DNA of 64,000 nucleotides from Lachnospiraceae bacterium AC2012 (lineage in GTDB: Bacteria > Bacillota > Clostridia > Lachnospirales > Lachnospiraceae), in contig JNIN01000001.1 in the NCBI GenBank assembly GCA_000702525.1, positions 496,001-560,000 on the forward strand, given 5' to 3'. Shown piece after piece: positions 53,176-62,326 of this stretch; within the stretch, counting starts at the first letter, position 1; each line of letters begins with the position of its first letter. The translations under genes and the position numbers were made by a program. The notes below the pieces were generated by a model. That model made no database searches and was not told the origin of the DNA. It saw nothing but the letters and a program-made list of their open reading frames with translations.

Positions 53176-54279
53176 CTAATATTTTTTTGCTTGTAATCCA
53201 ACGTTTAGTACGATTCCAATACCAAAATAAAGAGTTACGAGTGAAGTTAATCCGTAACTAACGAAAGGTAAAGGAAGACCTGTATTAGGCATTAATCCGG
53301 TTACAACGCAGATATTTACGAAACTCTGAAAACCAATCAAAGATGCAATACCGATGCATAATAATTCGCCGGATTTTGTTTTTGCTTTTTTTGCAACGCG
53401 TAAACATTCAATTACAATCGCTAATAACAGTATAACAATAATTGCAGATCCTATAAAGCCCAATTCTTCTCCGGCTACAGCGAAAATGAAGTCTGTCTGT
53501 GGTTCGGAAATGTAATTACCATTTTTTACAGAATCCAAGGCATCTGTATTTAAACCTTTTCCAAGTAACTGACCAGAACCAATGGCCATAATGGAGTTTG
53601 TCTGCTGATAAGAACTTTCCGGATATTCATCCGGTTTTAACCAGGCCAAAATTCGAAGTCCCTGATACTCATCCAGAATGGTCTGCCCTTCCTGCATAAC
53701 AAGTATTAATAATAAGGAAATGGCAGGAATGGTAATGCCAAGTACGATTCCGATTAATTTATAGCTTAATCCCATAGCAAAAATCAAAGCGGAAATAATA
53801 AGGAAGGTAACAATTGTAGTAGATAGATCAGGTTCCTTTAAAATTAAAACCAAAGGAATACCAGCGGTCACTGCAATTTTTCCAAGGGACTTATAGGTAT
53901 TTAAATTATCTTCAAATCGAAGCAAAAATTGTGCGAAGAATAAAACCAAAAAGATCTTCGCCATTTCCGATGGCTGAAAACGAATTCCAAGATTTACCCA
54001 ACGAGTTGCACCACCAGCGGAATCTCCTAAAGGCGTGAAAACCAATAGCAGAGATACACATGCAATGGCATAGTAAACATAGTAAAACTGTAATAGAAAT
54101 TCAAAATCAATCAGCGCCATAACTGCCATCACAACGAGACCAAGTACAAGTCCCATAATCTGTTTGTTTTGGTAATCTGCATTTGCAGAACCAATGACCA
54201 TAATTCCGATAATAGTTAAGGCCATAACAAAGATAATGAGTCTCAAGTTTAAATTTTTAAGTTTATAATTACGAAACAT
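53176..54279 (-). CDS. rodA: RodA-type SEDS peptidoglycan polymerase
   Basis: The 367-residue membrane protein has about ten membrane segments and SEDS blocks: GLVVMALIDF, RFQPSEMAKI, KEPDLSTT, and NTGLPLPFVSYGLTSL. It polymerises glycan in the elongation machine with PBP2 and MreBCD encoded upstream. Unlike the paralogue at 8638, it sits in the cell-shape cluster. It follows minC by 11 bases; the normally intervening minD and minE are missing. Confidence 0.93.
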   Translation of the reverse strand: MFRNYKLKNLNLRLIIFVMALTIIGIMVIGSANADYQNKQIMGLVLGLVVMAVMALIDFEFLLQFYYVYYAIACVSLLLVFTPLGDSAGGATRWVNLGIRFQPSEMAKIFLVLFFAQFLLRFEDNLNTYKSLGKIAVTAGIPLVLILKEPDLSTTIVTFLIISALIFAMGLSYKLIGIVLGITIPAISLLLILVMQEGQTILDEYQGLRILAWLKPDEYPESSYQQTNSIMAIGSGQLLGKGLNTDALDSVKNGNYISEPQTDFIFAVAGEELGFIGSAIIVILLLAIVIECLRVAKKAKTKSGELLCIGIASLIGFQSFVNICVVTGLMPNTGLPLPFVSYGLTSLVTLYFGIGIVLNVGLQAKKY

Positions 54280-54290
54280 ACTTCTTTCCT

Positions 54291-54971
54291 CTATTGCTTT
54301 GAAACTATTTCCTGAAGAAGACCGTTTGCAAGCGGCTCAGCAATCAGACTATCGTCCCATACGCCGATAATAATACCCTCAGATTTTAGTCGTTTGAATC
54401 GTTTAAAAATAGATTTTTCAATAGCGACTTCTTCTATATGATTTCCAATGGAAATGTCATCGGATTCCAAAGAATGGCAAACGATGAATTGCGTATCATT
54501 TCCAGCAGCTCCTGCGTGTGCACCACCGAAAATCTTTCCGAAAACGATGATATTACCTTTGGAATTCACTTCTGCTTCTTCCGAAATATCACCTAGTACT
54601 ACGACACTTAAATCAGAATGTACGGTAGTATGAACATCTCCAAAAATAATTTTTGCATGCTCATTGATTCGATCAAAATGGTATTTTTCAAGTTTACCAA
54701 GCATAGAACGTTCTGTGATTTCATCATTTTCCTGAATCAGTTTTACCTTGATATCAGAGTTTAATTCAATTGCTTGAATAATGACTTCCTGCTCTTCAAA
54801 TGTTAAATCACGTCCGCTCATAGAAACGACCAGTTCTGTCTTGCCGAAAAATTCCTTGGCATCAAGGAATTTTCGACAAACATCAGTAACCAGTTGTTCA
54901 AAAGATATTTCCGGATTCAGCAATAAAGATAATCCATATTTATTGCTCTTAATCACACAAGAATCTTTCAT
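54291..54971 (-). CDS. minC: MinC-like septum site protein
   Basis: The 226-residue protein has an N-terminal domain (about 1-100) and the C-terminal beta-helix (about 115-226: VVLGDISEEAEV, IIVFGKIFGGAHAGAAGN). In MinC this domain contacts MinD through an RSGQ motif near its start; here the aligned residues read DVHT. No minD or minE follows. A role as a division inhibitor acting without MinD, or a new role, is possible. RBS AGAGGT is good. It starts after PBP2 in the standard position. Confidence 0.85.
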   Translation of the reverse strand: MKDSCVIKSNKYGLSLLLNPEISFEQLVTDVCRKFLDAKEFFGKTELVVSMSGRDLTFEEQEVIIQAIELNSDIKVKLIQENDEITERSMLGKLEKYHFDRINEHAKIIFGDVHTTVHSDLSVVVLGDISEEAEVNSKGNIIVFGKIFGGAHAGAAGNDTQFIVCHSLESDDISIGNHIEEVAIEKSIFKRFKRLKSEGIIIGVWDDSLIAEPLANGLLQEIVSKQ

Positions 54972-54982
54972 ATTGTACCTCT

Positions 54983-57826
54983 TTAATCTGTAACAGATGT
55001 TGATGTTGAAGTTGATGTAGATGCCGCACCTGTATTTGCAAGTTCTAAGGAGCTTTCAACATTAAAGTAGCATCCGATAATATTCTTTGAAACATCCGCC
55101 GCATTATGTGATGTATAACCATAGGCAATTCGTGTTGCGATAGCAATCTGTGGATTGTCATATGGTGCATATCCAATAAATAAAGCGTGGTTTGCTCTCG
55201 TCTTAACCTGCTGAGCAGTACCAGTCTTACCGGCAACGGCAACTTCAAAACCGTTAAATGTAGAAAGACTTTCTACTACCATTCGCATACCGGAATGGAT
55301 AGCACTCCACTCTTCGGAATCTAATACATCTACTGTATTCTTCACACTAGAACCGTAGGTTTCGATTACATTTCCATCTGTATCAGATACATGATCCAAT
55401 AGAGAAAGATTATAAACGGTTCCAGAGTTTGCTAATGCCGTTGCATAACGTGCTAAGGCAATCGTTGTAATATTGTTATCAGACTGACCAATGGCCGCCA
55501 TAACCGGATATTCGGTTGCAAGTGTTGAAGTGTTCTCTTCGATTTCAACACCTGTTTTAGAATCAAGTCCATAAAGAGAAGCATAGGAATTCAACTTCTC
55601 AATACCGGTTGCATCATTGTAATTAGAGCCACCAGCTAATTCCCAGCCTACTTCATAGAAGAAATAGTTACAAGAATCGCGAAGCGCTTCTGATACATTG
55701 ATTAAACCATGTGTGCTTGGGTAAGCCCAACACTTAGGCTGGTTACTTACTTTATCAAATACACCCAAATCGTTAATCTGCGTCGTTGTTGTAATAACGC
55801 CTTCTGCTAAACCAGCAGTAGAAGAAACCGGCTTAAAGGTAGAACCAGGTGCAGTACGCTGCTGTGTCGCATAGTTATATAAAGGATTTGATGCATTTTC
55901 ATTTAAGTAAGTATAGTAAGAACTATCTTCCGGATTTGCTAATGCATTGTTGTCATATCCTGGATAACTTACACAGGCTAAAACGGCACCCGTATTTGTA
56001 TCAATTACAACGGAAGAACCACTACATGGATCCAATGCTAACTGCGCAGGTGTAATTTCCAGTGCATTAATCTTCTCTTTTAAGAAATCATAAGAGGATT
56101 TCTTACCGGAAGAAAGTGCCTGATAGGTTGTTTCATCTGCTTCCAGAATTCCCTGATCATAGAGAATCAAGCAAAGCTGTGTACCAGTAATCTGATCATC
56201 TAAAATTGCATACTGATAAACTAATTTATTGAAGTCATCCTGGTTTGGAAGTTCTTCTAAAATGTAGGCAACAAGTGCTTCATACATTTCATCGGTATCA
56301 ACATACTTGGATTTATCTGTAAAAGTAGTGATATCAATCCAATCCTGCTCGATGGCATATTTTAAATAATCCTCTACTGCCAGTTCTTCACTGGTCCATT
56401 TTTGATAGGTTTCATCATCCGCATCAATGGCATCTGCATCCATAATGCCTTCGGACTTTAACATCTTCACAATGTATGTAGAATATGCCTGATATTCATC
56501 ACTTAATCCGGAATAAACGGTTGGATTCGAAGATGTTAACATACTCTGGATTTCACTCAAAGCGGAGGACTGTCTAGACTGGAAGGCGCTATAAACCGCT
56601 TTCTCTGTCTCGGAAGCGTCATCACTGTTTAAGGAATCCATATCGATCAGATTATTGTCAATTAATGCAAAATAAACATCATAAATAGGAATGACAATAT
56701 CTGAGGAATCACCACTAGAAGCGGTATAGGTCTTCGTATTTACAATCTTAGAATATAAAATACCTGCAATTTCCTGCTCCAGAAGCTTATAGGTCTCTTC
56801 CTGTAAATCTTTATCAATGGAGAGATATACATCATTTCCAGAAGTTGCTTCTACATAATCAGCTGTTTCTAATACATTACCTACGGAATCAACATAGATA
56901 GTCTGAGAACCCTTTTCACCTGTCAGGTAATCATTCATATACTGTTCGATTCCGGCTTTACCAACCTGATCAGTTAATTCAACCGTATCATCTGTTTCGG
57001 AAGCTTCTTCATATTCTTCCGTTGAAATGGTACCGGTGTAACCAATGATACTGGAGAAATATTCCCCATCTACATATTGACGAATGGAATCTTCTTCTAC
57101 ATCGACACCTGTTAAATCCGATTTATTTTCCTCGAAGTAAGCTACACTTTCATCGCTTACATCACTGGCAATGGTTGTTGCAATATATTTCTGATAACTA
57201 TTTAATCCGATTTCATAACGAATAATGGCAATCTGATATTGCATTTCTTTACTGTATTCTTCAGAAATCTGATATTTATCTACCAGATATTCCATGATTT
57301 GATCGGCAGTTGCTTCCGCCTCATTAAATCCATAGTCGTCATTGTAGGTCAGACTACTTGTGCTGGCATATCCGAAGATATCCGCACGAAAACGCTGAAG
57401 ACTAGTACCGGATACGGAGAATTCATATTCCCCTGCGGAATTAATATAGATATTAAAGTCGTTATCGATGGTATCATCATACGTATTTAATGCAGAAATA
57501 ATCTGATAGATTTCCGCATTTAACGCTTTATGCTTCTCCGCTTTTGTGTCGTAGCTTCCGGAATCTGTAATCGTAATGGAATAAGCTAATTTATTATAAG
57601 CGAGTAAGTTACCATTTCGATCGTAGATATTTCCACGAGAGGCTTCGATGGATTCTGTCTTAGCAATTTTTAATTCATAATTATCCTGATAATAGGAACC
57701 TTTGATAATTTGCAATACGAATAATCTCAATAAAAGAATGGTTGTAAAAGCTACAAATATAGCCATGATTACGGACAATCTCGATTGAGCAATTCGACCA
57801 AAATAGGATTTCAATCTATCTAACAA
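54983..57826 (-). CDS. mrdA: Penicillin-binding protein 2 with large insert
   Basis: The start is TTG at 57826, with AGAGGAG 8 bases upstream, giving 947 residues; a TTG at 57856 would overlap that site. A membrane segment (about 20-40), a pedestal domain and a transpeptidase domain are present, with active-site motifs STFK (S662-K665), SCN (718-720) and KTGT (867-870). About 240 acidic residues are inserted at roughly 345-590, between the LSIDKDLQE block and the SGSSVVIDTNTG block. It crosslinks side-wall peptidoglycan with RodA and MreBCD. Confidence 0.88.
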   Translation of the reverse strand: MLDRLKSYFGRIAQSRLSVIMAIFVAFTTILLLRLFVLQIIKGSYYQDNYELKIAKTESIEASRGNIYDRNGNLLAYNKLAYSITITDSGSYDTKAEKHKALNAEIYQIISALNTYDDTIDNDFNIYINSAGEYEFSVSGTSLQRFRADIFGYASTSSLTYNDDYGFNEAEATADQIMEYLVDKYQISEEYSKEMQYQIAIIRYEIGLNSYQKYIATTIASDVSDESVAYFEENKSDLTGVDVEEDSIRQYVDGEYFSSIIGYTGTISTEEYEEASETDDTVELTDQVGKAGIEQYMNDYLTGEKGSQTIYVDSVGNVLETADYVEATSGNDVYLSIDKDLQEETYKLLEQEIAGILYSKIVNTKTYTASSGDSSDIVIPIYDVYFALIDNNLIDMDSLNSDDASETEKAVYSAFQSRQSSALSEIQSMLTSSNPTVYSGLSDEYQAYSTYIVKMLKSEGIMDADAIDADDETYQKWTSEELAVEDYLKYAIEQDWIDITTFTDKSKYVDTDEMYEALVAYILEELPNQDDFNKLVYQYAILDDQITGTQLCLILYDQGILEADETTYQALSSGKKSSYDFLKEKINALEITPAQLALDPCSGSSVVIDTNTGAVLACVSYPGYDNNALANPEDSSYYTYLNENASNPLYNYATQQRTAPGSTFKPVSSTAGLAEGVITTTTQINDLGVFDKVSNQPKCWAYPSTHGLINVSEALRDSCNYFFYEVGWELAGGSNYNDATGIEKLNSYASLYGLDSKTGVEIEENTSTLATEYPVMAAIGQSDNNITTIALARYATALANSGTVYNLSLLDHVSDTDGNVIETYGSSVKNTVDVLDSEEWSAIHSGMRMVVESLSTFNGFEVAVAGKTGTAQQVKTRANHALFIGYAPYDNPQIAIATRIAYGYTSHNAADVSKNIIGCYFNVESSLELANTGAASTSTSTSTSVTD

Positions 57827-58355
57827 GTCTATCACTCCTCTTCTCTTTCTTTTCAAGCCATTGATTTAACTTAAAAACAACAAAATACAGAAGGAAAGAG
57901 ACGATTAATGTATAAACCATCTCTGGCAAAATAACGCTTCCTACGTAAAATCCCAAATTCGTCTTAGATCTAGATAAAAACATAAAGACAAATACTGCAA
58001 ATCCATAGATTATGTCGCTGATACTTACTAAAAGCAAAGGAAGCTTAATGTCATCTCCGTAAAGAAGCTTACGGAAAAAGCCATTTAAGTATCCGATTAA
58101 CATATAGATTAGAGCAAACGCTCCAAAATAAGATCCAAAGAATAAATCATTCAGCAGTCCGCAACTAAATCCAATGATGGCACCCTCCTTTTGGCCCCTC
58201 ATAAAACCAAATAAGGAAGTAAGTGCAATCAATAGGTTCGGACCAACGGAGGCCAGTTCAAAATGAATAAAGACACTGGTCTGTAACAAAAAACATACAG
58301 CTATCAAAAGGAATATTGATACAATCCTTAAGATGAAAGGCTTTACTTCTATCAT
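57816..58355 (-). CDS. mreD: Rod shape-determining protein MreD
   Basis: The 179-residue protein has five or so membrane segments and a basic C-terminus (WLEKKEKRSDRLVR), a normal MreD. It links MreB filaments to the elongation complex. AGGAGA precedes the ATG; it overlaps mreC by 4 bases and the PBP2 gene by 11 bases. Confidence 0.9.
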   Translation of the reverse strand: MIEVKPFILRIVSIFLLIAVCFLLQTSVFIHFELASVGPNLLIALTSLFGFMRGQKEGAIIGFSCGLLNDLFFGSYFGAFALIYMLIGYLNGFFRKLLYGDDIKLPLLLVSISDIIYGFAVFVFMFLSRSKTNLGFYVGSVILPEMVYTLIVSFLLYFVVFKLNQWLEKKEKRSDRLVR

Positions 58356-59203
58356 TCTCCTGTTTCCTTTGTCTCTAAAATAACTAAAACATCCTGAAGA
58401 TGTTTAAAATCAACTACTGGCGTAATGGTACCAGACTTTGTAAGTCCATTGGCATCACTTTCAATATCTGTAACATATCCAATTAAAATACCTGGAAGAT
58501 ATTTGTTGGAAATGTTTGAAGTAACTACAGATGTTCCTTCCGATACACTATCTTCGGTATCTTCCAGATTGCTAAGTAAAATCGTATTAGAACTTGTCAT
58601 AGATTCTAAATCACCGGAAATGATACAGTTGTCAGATGTATCAAGAATCATAGCACTAACTGCACTGGAATCATTGATAATAGATTTTACAACGGAGTAT
58701 CCAGGTCCAACTTCCGTTACAATTCCAACAAGACCGGAACCAGCGATAACGTTCATATTGACTTCGATCCCATCATCAGAACCTTTATCAATGGTAAAGG
58801 TATCAAACCAGTTACTGGTACCCTTGGCAATCACATGGGCTCCTGTCGTTTCATAGTCCGCATATTGCTGATCCAAATCATATAATTCCTGTAAATCTGT
58901 CAATTCAGACTGCTGAAGCTGCATATTTGTAAGCTGCGATGTCAATTCATCCACCTGTGCCTGAAGTGCCTGGTTTTCAGCAACAAGTTCTTCTTTTGTC
59001 TTAGCATCTTCTGAACTTACAGAAATAGAACTACCAATATAACTGATACCTTTCTGCATTGGAATGAAAATATAATTTGCTACCGTCTGTAATGGACCAC
59101 CGGAAAAACCGGTGGAATAATTAACAAACAAAAATACAATACAGAGAATAGATAGAAAAGCCAGAATAAATCTGCTTGGTATTCCCGAATCTCTTCTTCT
59201 CAT
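58352..59203 (-). CDS. mreC: Rod shape-determining protein MreC
   Basis: The 283-residue protein has a basic cytoplasmic tail, one membrane segment (about 12-28) and a coiled coil (about 68-110: TKEELVAENQALQAQVDEL). A beta-rich extracytoplasmic domain follows, with AHVIAKGTSNWFDTFTIDKGSDDGI, the MreC core. It organises PBP2 with MreB. It follows mreB by 20 bases and overlaps mreD by 4. Confidence 0.94.
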   Translation of the reverse strand: MRRRDSGIPSRFILAFLSILCIVFLFVNYSTGFSGGPLQTVANYIFIPMQKGISYIGSSISVSSEDAKTKEELVAENQALQAQVDELTSQLTNMQLQQSELTDLQELYDLDQQYADYETTGAHVIAKGTSNWFDTFTIDKGSDDGIEVNMNVIAGSGLVGIVTEVGPGYSVVKSIINDSSAVSAMILDTSDNCIISGDLESMTSSNTILLSNLEDTEDSVSEGTSVVTSNISNKYLPGILIGYVTDIESDANGLTKSGTITPVVDFKHLQDVLVILETKETGE

Positions 59204-59223
59204 AATAAACCTCTTAAACCTGA

Positions 59224-60237
59224 TTAATTAAAAATTCTTGTCTTCATCGCATAACCAAAGCGTGAGAATTTATCTTCTGAAAGAACTTTACCCAGACCTC
59301 TGGCTACTGTTTCTTCACCGTTTTCAAAAATATTAACCTTAATATTTGTAATTTCAGTAATATAATCTGCAAATTTATCTAACTTCGCACTACCACCTGT
59401 CAAATAGATTCCAGAATATACTACGTCCTTTGCAAGTTCAGGTGGAACCTTCTCAAGGATGGATTTTACAGATCTTGTGATGTTGTTTAATCCATCTTTG
59501 ATTCCTTCGTAAATCATATCAGAATCAATCTGCATTTCGATTGGAAGTCCAGATACTACATCACGTCCGACAACGGTCATAGATTCATTTCTTCCTGCAT
59601 AAGCACTACCGATACTTTCCTTTAATGATTTTGCAGTCTTTAAACCAATTAAAAGATTGTATTTTCTCTTCATGTAAGTAACGATTGCTTCATCTAAACG
59701 ATTACCACCGAAAGGAAGCAGTTCTGATAAAACTAAACCACCAAGGGAGATAACAGAAATTTCTGTTGTATCTGCACCTAAGTCAACAACCATCACGCCG
59801 GTTGGTTCGTTAATATCTAATCCCATTCCCATAGCATCAGCTAATGGCTTTTCACAAAGGGAAACGGACTTTGCCTTGATTTTTGCCTTTGCAAACATAT
59901 CGTAGAAAGCTTTTTTCTCAACTTCTGTAATGTCTGTTGGTACAGCAACACAGATTTCAGATCCTTTTAATTTGGCTTCTACTAACTGGTCTAAAACTTC
60001 TAAAAGCATTGTCTGCATATTGTCGAAATCAGCGATTACACCATTTACGATTGGAAATGATACCTGAATAGATTCAGGTGCTTTCTCATACATAGAATAT
60101 GCTTCATCTCCATAAGCATACATCTGATCTTTATCAATAACAGCAATTGTATTCTTTACATTTGTAACTTCATCATTTGAAAGATTATAAATCTTCAAAT
60201 TGCCGGTACCCATATCAATACCATATGCATTACCCAT
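59224..60237 (-). CDS. mreB: Actin-like rod shape protein MreB
   Basis: The 337-residue actin-family ATPase has the phosphate-1 motif GIDMGTGNLKIY, the phosphate-2 motif GVMVVDLGADTTEIS and the adenosine motif GIYLTGGSAKLD. It forms membrane-bound filaments guiding elongation. RBS GGAGG precedes the ATG. It lies 3 bases after radC and opens the mre cluster. GMGLDI replaces the usual GAGLPI, a minor change. Confidence 0.93.
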   Translation of the reverse strand: MGNAYGIDMGTGNLKIYNLSNDEVTNVKNTIAVIDKDQMYAYGDEAYSMYEKAPESIQVSFPIVNGVIADFDNMQTMLLEVLDQLVEAKLKGSEICVAVPTDITEVEKKAFYDMFAKAKIKAKSVSLCEKPLADAMGMGLDINEPTGVMVVDLGADTTEISVISLGGLVLSELLPFGGNRLDEAIVTYMKRKYNLLIGLKTAKSLKESIGSAYAGRNESMTVVGRDVVSGLPIEMQIDSDMIYEGIKDGLNNITRSVKSILEKVPPELAKDVVYSGIYLTGGSAKLDKFADYITEITNIKVNIFENGEETVARGLGKVLSEDKFSRFGYAMKTRIFN

Positions 60238-60240
60238 TTT

Positions 60241-60939
60241 TTAATGTCCTCCTGGCACAAGCCCATGTTCTCTAAAACTGTAATATGTCATATCACCGAT
60301 GATGATATGATCAACCAAAGGAACAGACAATAAATCGCCTGCTTCTCTAATCTTTTCGGTTGCCTGTATGTCTTCTTTGCTGGGAGAAGGATCGCCACTG
60401 GGATGATTGTGCAAAACAACAAAAAACGCTGCATGTTCCTGCAACGCAAACAAGAAAATATCTCTTGGTGGAAAAAGGGAAAGTGTAAGTGTACCAATTG
60501 TAATGGTTTTGTCTAAAAGCAGATGACCTTTTGCATCAAATAGAGCTACCACTACATGTTCCTGTGTCCTATGTCGCAATTGTTCCATATAATAATTTGC
60601 AACAGATTTCGAACTACCTAAGAGGATTCGCTCTCTTCTCTTACACTTGTGAATTCGGTTTGCAATCTCAGCAATAACCTTAAGTTCCATGGATTTTATA
60701 TCCCCGATTCCCGGAAATGCCATGAGTTCTTTACGGCTATAATAAATGAGATTAAGTAAACAGTCTTGTTTTCCATCAAGAATCAGCTTTGCCAATTCAA
60801 TGGCATCCATATCTTTTGTTCCAGTACGAAGAACAATGGCTAGAAGCTCATCATCAGAGAGAGCTTCCGGTCCATATTTCATACATTTCTTATATGGATT
60901 TAAAACAATATTACGATTTTTTAAAGAGGTATTTGCCAT
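60241..60939 (-). CDS. radC: RadC family JAB-domain protein
   Basis: The 232-residue protein has the helix-hairpin-helix motif AFPGIGDIKSME (about 68-80) and the JAB metal motif VVLHNHPSGDPSPSKED near 175-190. RadC was linked to DNA repair, but its precise role is unsettled. It stands directly before mreB, the common order in Firmicutes. AAAGGAC precedes the ATG. Confidence 0.94.
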   Translation of the reverse strand: MANTSLKNRNIVLNPYKKCMKYGPEALSDDELLAIVLRTGTKDMDAIELAKLILDGKQDCLLNLIYYSRKELMAFPGIGDIKSMELKVIAEIANRIHKCKRRERILLGSSKSVANYYMEQLRHRTQEHVVVALFDAKGHLLLDKTITIGTLTLSLFPPRDIFLFALQEHAAFFVVLHNHPSGDPSPSKEDIQATEKIREAGDLLSVPLVDHIIIGDMTYYSFREHGLVPGGH

Positions 60940-60994
60940 AATGTCCTTTCACTCTCTAAAAATGCGTAAACCCAGTCAAAAATCACACATTATT

Positions 60995-62287
60995 TTAACA
61001 TAAACGTAAGTCCTTCACAAGATTAGCATCTACAAGTTTTTGTAGAGACATCAGGATTCCAAGTTTCGCATGGTACCAAGTTAATCCACCCTGGAAATAA
61101 GCAGCATAAGGTGGACGAAGTGGTCCATCTGCAGACAATTCAATGGAAGAACCCTGAATAAAAGCACCTGCGGCCATAATGACCTGACTATCATATCCAG
61201 GCATATCCCAAGGCTCAGGAGTTACATAGCTGTCTACAGGAGCTGCTGCCTGAATACCTTCACAGAACTTGATGAGTCCCTCCGGCGTTTCGAAAGAAAT
61301 CGCTTGAATGATATCATGTCTTGATTCTGTGCTGTTTGGTACACATGAGAAACCAAGGCGTTCATAAATATTTGCAGCAAAAATAGCACCCTTTAATGCC
61401 CCGTTAACTACGGTTGGTGATAAGAAAAATCCCTGATAGAAGTCTCTCATGACACCGAGAGATGCACCAACTTCCTTTCCAAGTCCAGGAGAAGTAAGTC
61501 GATAGGCAGCATTTTCAATACATTCCTTCTTACCAACAATATAACCGCCGATTGGTGCTAATCCACCGCCCGGATTCTTAATTAAAGAACCAACCATCAT
61601 ATCAGCGCCAACATCCATAGGTTCGATGGTTTCTACAAATTCACCGTAGCAATTGTCAACCATACAGATAATATCGGATTTGATTTCTTTGATGAAATGA
61701 ATTAATTCTCCGATTTGTTTTACAGAGAAAGTTGGTCTGGTAGCATATCCTTTGGATCTCTGGATGGTAACAAGCTTCGTTTTTTCATTGATGGCTTTTC
61801 GAATGCCATCGTAATCGAAGGTTCCGTCTGGAAGTAAATCTACCTGGGAATAAGTAATTCCATATTCTGCAAGGCTTCCCTTGGAAGGGCGAATACCAAT
61901 AACTTCTTCTAAAGTATCATATGGTTTACCCACAGGAGAAAGTAATTCATCTCCTGGTCTTAAATTAGACATCAACGCTAAAGCAAGTGCATGGGTACCA
62001 CAAGTAATCTGCGGACGAACAAGTGCGTCTTCCGCATGAAATGTTGCGGCGTATACTTTTTCCAAAGTGTCTCTTCCCACATCATCATATCCATAGCCAG
62101 TGGCTTGATTAAAACATTCTGCACTGACTCTGTTTTTCTGCATGGCATGAATCACTTTCATCTGATTATATTCTGCCACCTGATCCAATTCGTGAAAACG
62201 GTCTTTTAAAGACTCTAATACTTTTTCTCCGAATTCATATACTTCGTTAGATATACCCATTTCGGCATATTGATTTGTAAGTTCCAT
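60995..62287 (-). CDS. Methionine gamma-lyase family PLP protein (aluminum resistance type, YnbB-like)
   Basis: The 430-residue protein belongs to the PLP enzyme family labelled aluminum resistance protein. RPQITCGTHALALALM, VTIQRSKGYATRPTF (the likely PLP lysine in SKGYA) and NPGGGLAPIGGYIVG are conserved. Activity on sulfur amino acids is inferred from the family only. It follows miaA by 39 bases, the same order as miaA and ynbB in Bacillus, although no hfq lies between. Confidence 0.88.
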   Translation of the reverse strand: MELTNQYAEMGISNEVYEFGEKVLESLKDRFHELDQVAEYNQMKVIHAMQKNRVSAECFNQATGYGYDDVGRDTLEKVYAATFHAEDALVRPQITCGTHALALALMSNLRPGDELLSPVGKPYDTLEEVIGIRPSKGSLAEYGITYSQVDLLPDGTFDYDGIRKAINEKTKLVTIQRSKGYATRPTFSVKQIGELIHFIKEIKSDIICMVDNCYGEFVETIEPMDVGADMMVGSLIKNPGGGLAPIGGYIVGKKECIENAAYRLTSPGLGKEVGASLGVMRDFYQGFFLSPTVVNGALKGAIFAANIYERLGFSCVPNSTESRHDIIQAISFETPEGLIKFCEGIQAAAPVDSYVTPEPWDMPGYDSQVIMAAGAFIQGSSIELSADGPLRPPYAAYFQGGLTWYHAKLGILMSLQKLVDANLVKDLRLC

Positions 62288-62326
62288 TAATACTAACCTC
62301 TCAATCTATTTATGAATGCAAAATCC

